The translations under genes and the position numbers were made by a program. Positions 59,118 through 64,000 of a DNA stretch of 64,000 nucleotides are shown in pieces; position 1 is the stretch's first letter; each line of letters begins with the position of its first letter. The notes beneath the pieces were generated by a model. That model was not told the origin of the DNA. It ran no database searches and saw only the letters and a list, made by a program, of their open reading frames with translations. This DNA comes from Harmonia axyridis (taxonomy: Eukaryota; Arthropoda; Insecta; Coleoptera; Coccinellidae): contig NC_059501.1 in assembly GCF_914767665.1 (NCBI RefSeq), positions 70,220,798-70,284,797 of the forward strand, read 5' to 3'.

Positions 59118-62100
59118 CTAAAACAAATTACGGCAAATAGGACACGAACTCTTGTTACTTGTACTAAACCATTTGTACTGAAAATAAGAAAAATACATAT
59201 TAATATTATAAAATAGTAGAAGATATAAAATTTTTTATTAGATTTAGGCTACAAGATTCAATATAAATAGAATTTTTCAATATAGAATGTTATACATTTT
59301 TAAAGCCGAAATTACTTTTTACTTGACAGTTGAAAATAAAGTAAACAATAAAACAAATAGAATGAGAGACTTACCAAGCAAGCAGAATGGAATTTCTTCT
59401 TACAAGTTTGACATGATAGTTTGGGTAACTGGTAAGTACCAGGATGCAAAACAGCAAAGCAAATGTAACATTCTTCGACACCATCAAATTTCTTATCCAA
59501 GTTATTATTCCACAATGATAGACCATCCCATATTCTACCGTTCTGAAATTCGTTTATTGTACATCAGTAATAATTGATAACACCTTAAAAAAAATGAGGA
59601 AAGCACTGAGGTGATGTCAGGGGCTTTTGGAGGCTAGCTCATTCATTCGCAAATTGTATCCTTGAAGACCATATAACTGTGTATAGGTATAAATGTATAT
59701 AAATAAATGTGATCTCCAAGCGAATGAATGATAAAGCGCCCTAAAACTTTTGAATTTGTTATTGTTACGATAACGCTATCTCAGCATACAAAATTTTTCA
59801 CTATGCTTGAAACGGTGATGTTATACATATACAAACAAAATCGAATTAGTAATCACGGAAATATTAGGTATTTCTTTTCCTATATTCTTCTTGAATTTTC
59901 TATAGTTCTTTTTTATGTAGTTTGAAATTGCTTTTCAAATAAATATCCGAAATATCGATTCCGTCGGTGTTATTGGGTGATATTTTTTCGATATTTTTCA
60001 TTTTCTATGAAATATGTTATACGATCAACATGAAATTTTGCACGAGGTTTCAAATTGTAATTCTACATCCAAATGCAAATTTTCATTTTGATCGAATATG
60101 TAGTTTTGAATGAACAAAAAAAACAACATTTCGAACGGCCATATTTACGGAACCCCTAATCGTATTTTGCCCATGAATGAACCGACCCAGCTGCAAATTT
60201 CTAGTTCCTTTCATTCGAAAGTTATAGTGCAAGGGACGGATAGATGGCATCAGTTAAGTTGAACCTTATCGTTTAAGGCCATTACCTGCTCAAAGTTATA
60301 AAATTATAGACATTGGGCCCCATTCTGTAAATCGAATAGAAATGAACGAAACGGATCGTAATCTGAGATATCGAAATATTTCATTTCTATCTCGTCCAAA
60401 TTTGGAATTCTGAATCGAATTCTTCATCTATCGCTAAATGTAATTCGTAGTTGTTATCCATAGGAATTCTACAGTTAGGAATTACAAAAAACCAATTCGA
60501 AACCAGAATTCGATTCCGATGCATTTCTATTCGATCCATACCATCTCTATTCGAGTTGAAGTTTCAGAATAGGGCTGAATGTAACGAAATTATAGAGCGA
60601 TCGGTTTATAAAACGAGCACTCAAAAAACACTGAAAATTACACACTATTGTTTATTTACCCTTTCAATGCTAAATATCTCGACAGTTGAAAAAGTAAAAA
60701 AGAATCTATTAATATCCAGCATCAAGAATCGTTAAATGTTGAATCGTTCCGCAATGGAAATATGAATTTTAAAAATTTATAACCACTAAATTATAAGTGC
60801 TTCTCTTTGCTGTAGTATATTGCAGACAATATCTTATATTAATTCACAGACATTAAAAGCGCTGTCAAGCGCATTTCTTTCAGCGCATTCAATAGCGCTG
60901 ACTTTCCGAACTCGTCCTATCGCTGAAACAGATGGGCTCATAGAATACTGAACAAAAAATTTTTCACCGCAAAGATGTAGCTCAATTAGTTCCGAAGTAA
61001 TGAATCTTTCAATATTCTTCTTCGAATATAATGCTAATTTCATCACAAATGTTATAAAATTAGGCGCTGAGTCATTGAATAGTAGGTCACCCAAACGAAT
61101 CTGATAATCGAAATTTTGAGTGTAAACCGGATTGTAAATTATAAATATTTGGACCTTGCACTGTATCAGAAAAGGTATTCAATATAATTTATGCCACATT
61201 ATCAAGAATCAATACCCATTTAGATAATCACCGAAGTTTTCCAACAGGACAGTCAACATTTAAATAAGATTTTTGTATAATGAGAACTAGTTAAATTCCA
61301 AACCACATAATATTCCAAATTAATAATTACACGAGCATTCCTTAAAATAAAATAGTAACATAGTAACTTGATCTCAGTTTTGTTCTTGGTTTCAGTTTCA
61401 TACTAGAGAGTACACTCAATATGGTAGTTGTGCCGAAAAACTCTTTATTTCTTTGAGCAATTTAATTAGCGCTGCGAAAAGAATAGTGAAACGTTCCTCT
61501 TTCAAGAGTTTATTCACTGAATGAAGAAAATTTCCCGAGGAATCTCCAGTGGGCTTACATCAATTTTTGCTGTCGGAGCAGATCTTCAAGCACCAGAGAT
61601 TAATTCAGGAAATCTGCACCTGTAGGTGATGGAACTAGTAGTTTTACTGTAAGCGCCTCCAATTTTTTTCCTATAATATACATACATGTTGATTGAAAGA
61701 CATAGATCCCAACATAATCCACATCAAATCAATCAAGAAATGGAAATAACTCAATTAGAAATCAGTATGGCTAGAGACATAGTGCCGGAATATTCTGGTG
61801 GTTCCAAAAATCTTCCTTATTTTTTAAATCAAGTCGAAACCTTTTTGGATCTATTGAAAAAGGAAGAGAACAGTATTTTCAAGAAACTACTCTTAGATAC
61901 TCTAAAATCTAAATTAACTGGTGAAGCTAGAGACATATTGATAAATTCACGTTGTACTCAATGGACCGAAATAAGAGAAATGTTGGCTCACAAGTTTGGT
62001 GATCCAAGATCTGAAGAACTTTTGTTACATGATTTAACTACTTGTTTTCAAAATTTTAACGAAAGTTATGAACAATATCATGAAAAAATAAAAAGTAAAT

Positions 62101-64000
62101 TACAAACACTGTTAGAGCATGTAAATGTTAGAGAAATAAATAGAGATATTCGAATTTACAAAGAAAATAATTACAATAATCAAGCTCTATCTACATTTAA
62201 AGCTGGTGTCCTAGAACCTTATTGCAGGCATTTAATGAGTCTAAACGTGAGTTCTTTAGAACAAGCATTGTTTGAATGTAGGAGGTTGGATCACTGCAAG
62301 GCTCAAGTTAGTTTGATGAAATTTATGCGTTCTCAAACTGAATCTGCCTATGGAAAATCATCTCGTTCTCAAAACTCAAAACCTCAACGTTACTTTTTCT
62401 AACAACACTTTGTTCTGCATCATCAAATAACACCTCAGCACCAATCACCGAATCAAATTATAGAGGTAATGATCATTCACAAAAAAGAATTCATACCGAA
62501 CCTATCCACCTCGAAACAAGACCAGTAAAAACTCATTTCCCTACGAAGAGGGAAGACTTCGAAAAACAACATGGACAACTGTGCAGAACCAACAGGGATC
62601 ACAGCAATGTGCCCTATACTAGCGACGGCTTCACAAGACAAGAACGTTTTGACTTGAAGGGGGAAAGATTTACATCAACCACATTATCAAGATTCAATAC
62701 CCAATCAAATAACCACCGAAGACAGTCAAGCAGACTCAATTTAATTGTCAACATTCAAAAAAGATTGTTCTTCAATTCCTTGTGTGATGGGAACTAGTTA
62801 AATTCCAAACTATATGATGTTTCAAATTAATAATTAATAGTCAGTCTTCTTCTTGGTTTCATACTAGATAGTACTCAATATTGTAGTTTTGTTGAAATAA
62901 ATCTTTTTAAAAACTTATTTCTCTGAGCTTCACTTACAGTGGCAGAACTAGTCCCTAATTTGATGTGGGCAAGATACATTTTGGCCATCTGGTGATGCAA
63001 GAAAACATTGTAATAAAAACGACTCTAAATTGTAATTTTAATTAATCAAAATGTAACCAGTTGAAAACTTTTAAGTTAATGAAAGAGTTCCTGCTTTAAG
63101 CCTTACTAAGCTCATTAATAACAGCATCCTATTTCAGTAGGGGTGCTATATTTGCTTTAATAGATACAATTTTCAATGCAGAAAGTCTTTCCTGATACAT
63201 TGAATTATTCAGTGGTGTAAGAAACATTTTTTTGGATTTAAAAGGAGTATGAACTTAAAAAAAGGGTCATCCAATAGATTCTTACAACAATTCTGATTAA
63301 CATTGCAATTGAGCCTATCCTGCATATTTCAAAAGCAATAAGGGTTATTAACAAACGACAAATAAAATTTGAAAACCTAGTGCTTATGTTAATTGAACAT
63401 TTTTGATTCTATTCAAAGTTACGGCGAACCATCTCTGTACAATAAAAAAGTAAATTTGTACACTTATGGTTATCATAATTTCTTTCCTTGTATTGTGTAT
63501 TTTTGGTTGTAATATTGACACAATTAATGAATAAGTTTCACATTATCGGCTTAGGATTGACTCACCTGATACAGAACACATTTTCTGAATTGCATAACCC
63601 ACTGTTTGAATGAAGTACCACTGATTTGTCTATTGCAATGAACATCAGGACCAGCTAGAGGGTAATTGGTTGGCAGTGTTATGATTAATTCCATCTGAGA
63701 TTCATCCACTGTATAAACAGCAATGACTTCTCTGACAGTTGGTAGAACTTTAATCTGTGGAAGAAAAATACGCTAAATACGCAAAAGAATTATAGAAATA
63801 AACAAATTACCGTCATATTCTTGAATTTTTTCTCGTGTTGAGTTATGTCTTCCATTTCGCGGTTGATTAGTATTGGTGAAACATAGGCAGATGTTATCCT
63901 TTCTACAATCTGAGCTATTCTGATTTCTACCCTAGACCACCATTGTCTAACCAAAGCTGGTAGTTGTAATAGAGTTGAATAATAAATCCAGCAAACCATA
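59118..64000 (-). CDS. LTN1: Listerin E3 ubiquitin ligase, C-terminal exons (partial)
   Basis: The minus-strand gene enters from the right edge. Exons in transcription order: beyond 64000 to 63811, 63754-63566, 59542-59375 and 59177-59118, all joined at codon boundaries. Listerin ubiquitinates nascent chains stuck on 60S subunits in ribosome quality control. Residues seen: a C-terminal RWD-like region (VIAVYTVDESQMELIITLP, TNYPLAGPDVHCNRQISG), then NGRIWDGLSLWNNNLDKKF, and the RING-CH-type zinc domain: CYICFAVLH, LSCQTCKKKFHSACL, and YKWFSTSNKSSCPICRNLF ending the protein. All eight metal ligands can be placed across the last intron. A minus-strand AATAAA at 59099-59094 lies about 20 bp after the stop. 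The 4-kb intron contains a gag-only LTR element. Confidence 0.94.
59615..59760. repeat. Small palindromic MITE in the listerin intron
   Basis: GGGGCTTTTGGAGGCTAGCT then CATTCATTCGC at the left pairs with GCGAATGAATGATAAAGCGCCC at the right, with mismatches, around about 70 bp. Noncoding. Confidence 0.55.
60310..60590. repeat. Palindromic MITE with GGGCCCCATTCTG-type ends
   Basis: The left end GGGCCCCATTCTG is followed by ATCGAATAGAAATG, and the right part holds CATTTCTATTCGAT and CAGAATAGGGC in reverse. The interior includes several ATTCGA and GAATTC half-sites on both strands. Probably a small inverted-repeat transposon. No target duplication assigned. Confidence 0.55.
61190..62940 (+). mobile_element. 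Gag-only LTR retrotransposon derivative in the listerin intron
   Basis: Two direct repeats about 270 bp long, 61190-61470 and 62676-62940, share CCACATTATCAAGA, GAACTAGTTAAATTCCAAAC, AAATTAATAATTA and TTGGTTTCATACTAGA at perhaps 75-80%. They bracket a gag frame and no reverse transcriptase, protease or integrase. LTR ends and the primer site cannot be fixed by eye. Antisense to listerin. Probably mobilised in trans by a gypsy-like relative, or an internally deleted copy. Confidence 0.75.
61686..62402 (+). CDS. Retrotransposon Gag-like protein, 238 codons
   Basis: An intact frame. The first 40 residues are polar, then there is a capsid-like helical domain: VPEYSGGSKNLPYFLNQVET, LTGEARDILI, WTEIREMLAHKFGDPR and ESYEQYHEKIKSKLQTLLEH, which is the plan of Ty3/gypsy-type insect Gags. 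It ends after a basic Ser/Gln tail without a CCHC zinc knuckle. Beyond the stop, another frame (62609-62797 and leftward from about 62405) continues with polar residues, so the original Gag was probably longer and has one shift. The LTR-like repeats on both sides show it belongs to the element rather than to a host gene. Confidence 0.75.
   Translation: MLIERHRSQHNPHQINQEMEITQLEISMARDIVPEYSGGSKNLPYFLNQVETFLDLLKKEENSIFKKLLLDTLKSKLTGEARDILINSRCTQWTEIREMLAHKFGDPRSEELLLHDLTTCFQNFNESYEQYHEKIKSKLQTLLEHVNVREINRDIRIYKENNYNNQALSTFKAGVLEPYCRHLMSLNVSSLEQALFECRRLDHCKAQVSLMKFMRSQTESAYGKSSRSQNSKPQRYFF

Noticed and set aside
1..64000. A multi-gene novel defence or biosynthetic system
   Set aside because: The neighbouring genes belong to unrelated cellular pathways with eukaryotic structure; only the two P450s form a functional cluster.

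Overview
This window is AT-rich insect nuclear DNA, most likely from a beetle. Its genes have many short introns with GT-AG ends, two genes are CYP6-like P450s, and there are many LINE, mariner, hAT, LTR and fold-back remnants. I found no bacterial operon, CRISPR array, tRNA or rRNA gene.

About 2.3-44.2 kb holds the 3' two thirds of one large plus-strand gene, a phospholipase C epsilon homologue. Eleven exons can be followed, with reading phases that fit at every junction: a region before the catalytic core, EF-hand-like exons, the X box, an acidic X-Y linker, and a 2.1-kb last exon with the rest of the Y box, C2 and two Ras-association domains. Its start, with any CDC25/RasGEF domain, lies left of the window. 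The 22-kb intron between 3186 and 25287 contains two complete four-exon cytochrome P450 genes on the minus strand. Both are 514 codons long with identical exon sizes, so they are a tandem duplicate pair nested antisense inside a signalling gene.

The introns are full of transposon debris: two 1.39-kb near-identical fold-back elements, several other hairpin elements, an RTE-type LINE tail with a 9-bp target duplication, a jockey-type LINE, a mariner/Tc1-type transposase remnant, an RpS26 retropseudogene, and a well-formed hammerhead ribozyme motif at 34150-34191. From 44.2 to 50.3 kb there is no recognisable host gene, but two LINE remnants and a 1063-bp hAT-type element with a perfect 8-bp target duplication.

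From 50.3 kb genes are dense. They are a single-exon basic nuclear-type protein (minus), an STK11-interacting protein homologue (plus) sharing a divergent promoter region built from a 263-bp tandem duplication rich in palindromes, TMEM138 (plus, four exons), fructose-1,6-bisphosphatase (plus, five exons, with a mariner piece in intron 2), and the 3' end of the listerin E3 ligase (minus, running off the right edge). Listerin's 4-kb intron holds a gag-only LTR element. FBP and listerin converge tail to tail.

These genes do not form one pathway. The clearest unusual items are the hammerhead motif, the nested P450 pair with its fold-back elements, and the duplicated palindromic promoter. Nothing here shows a previously undescribed multi-gene system.
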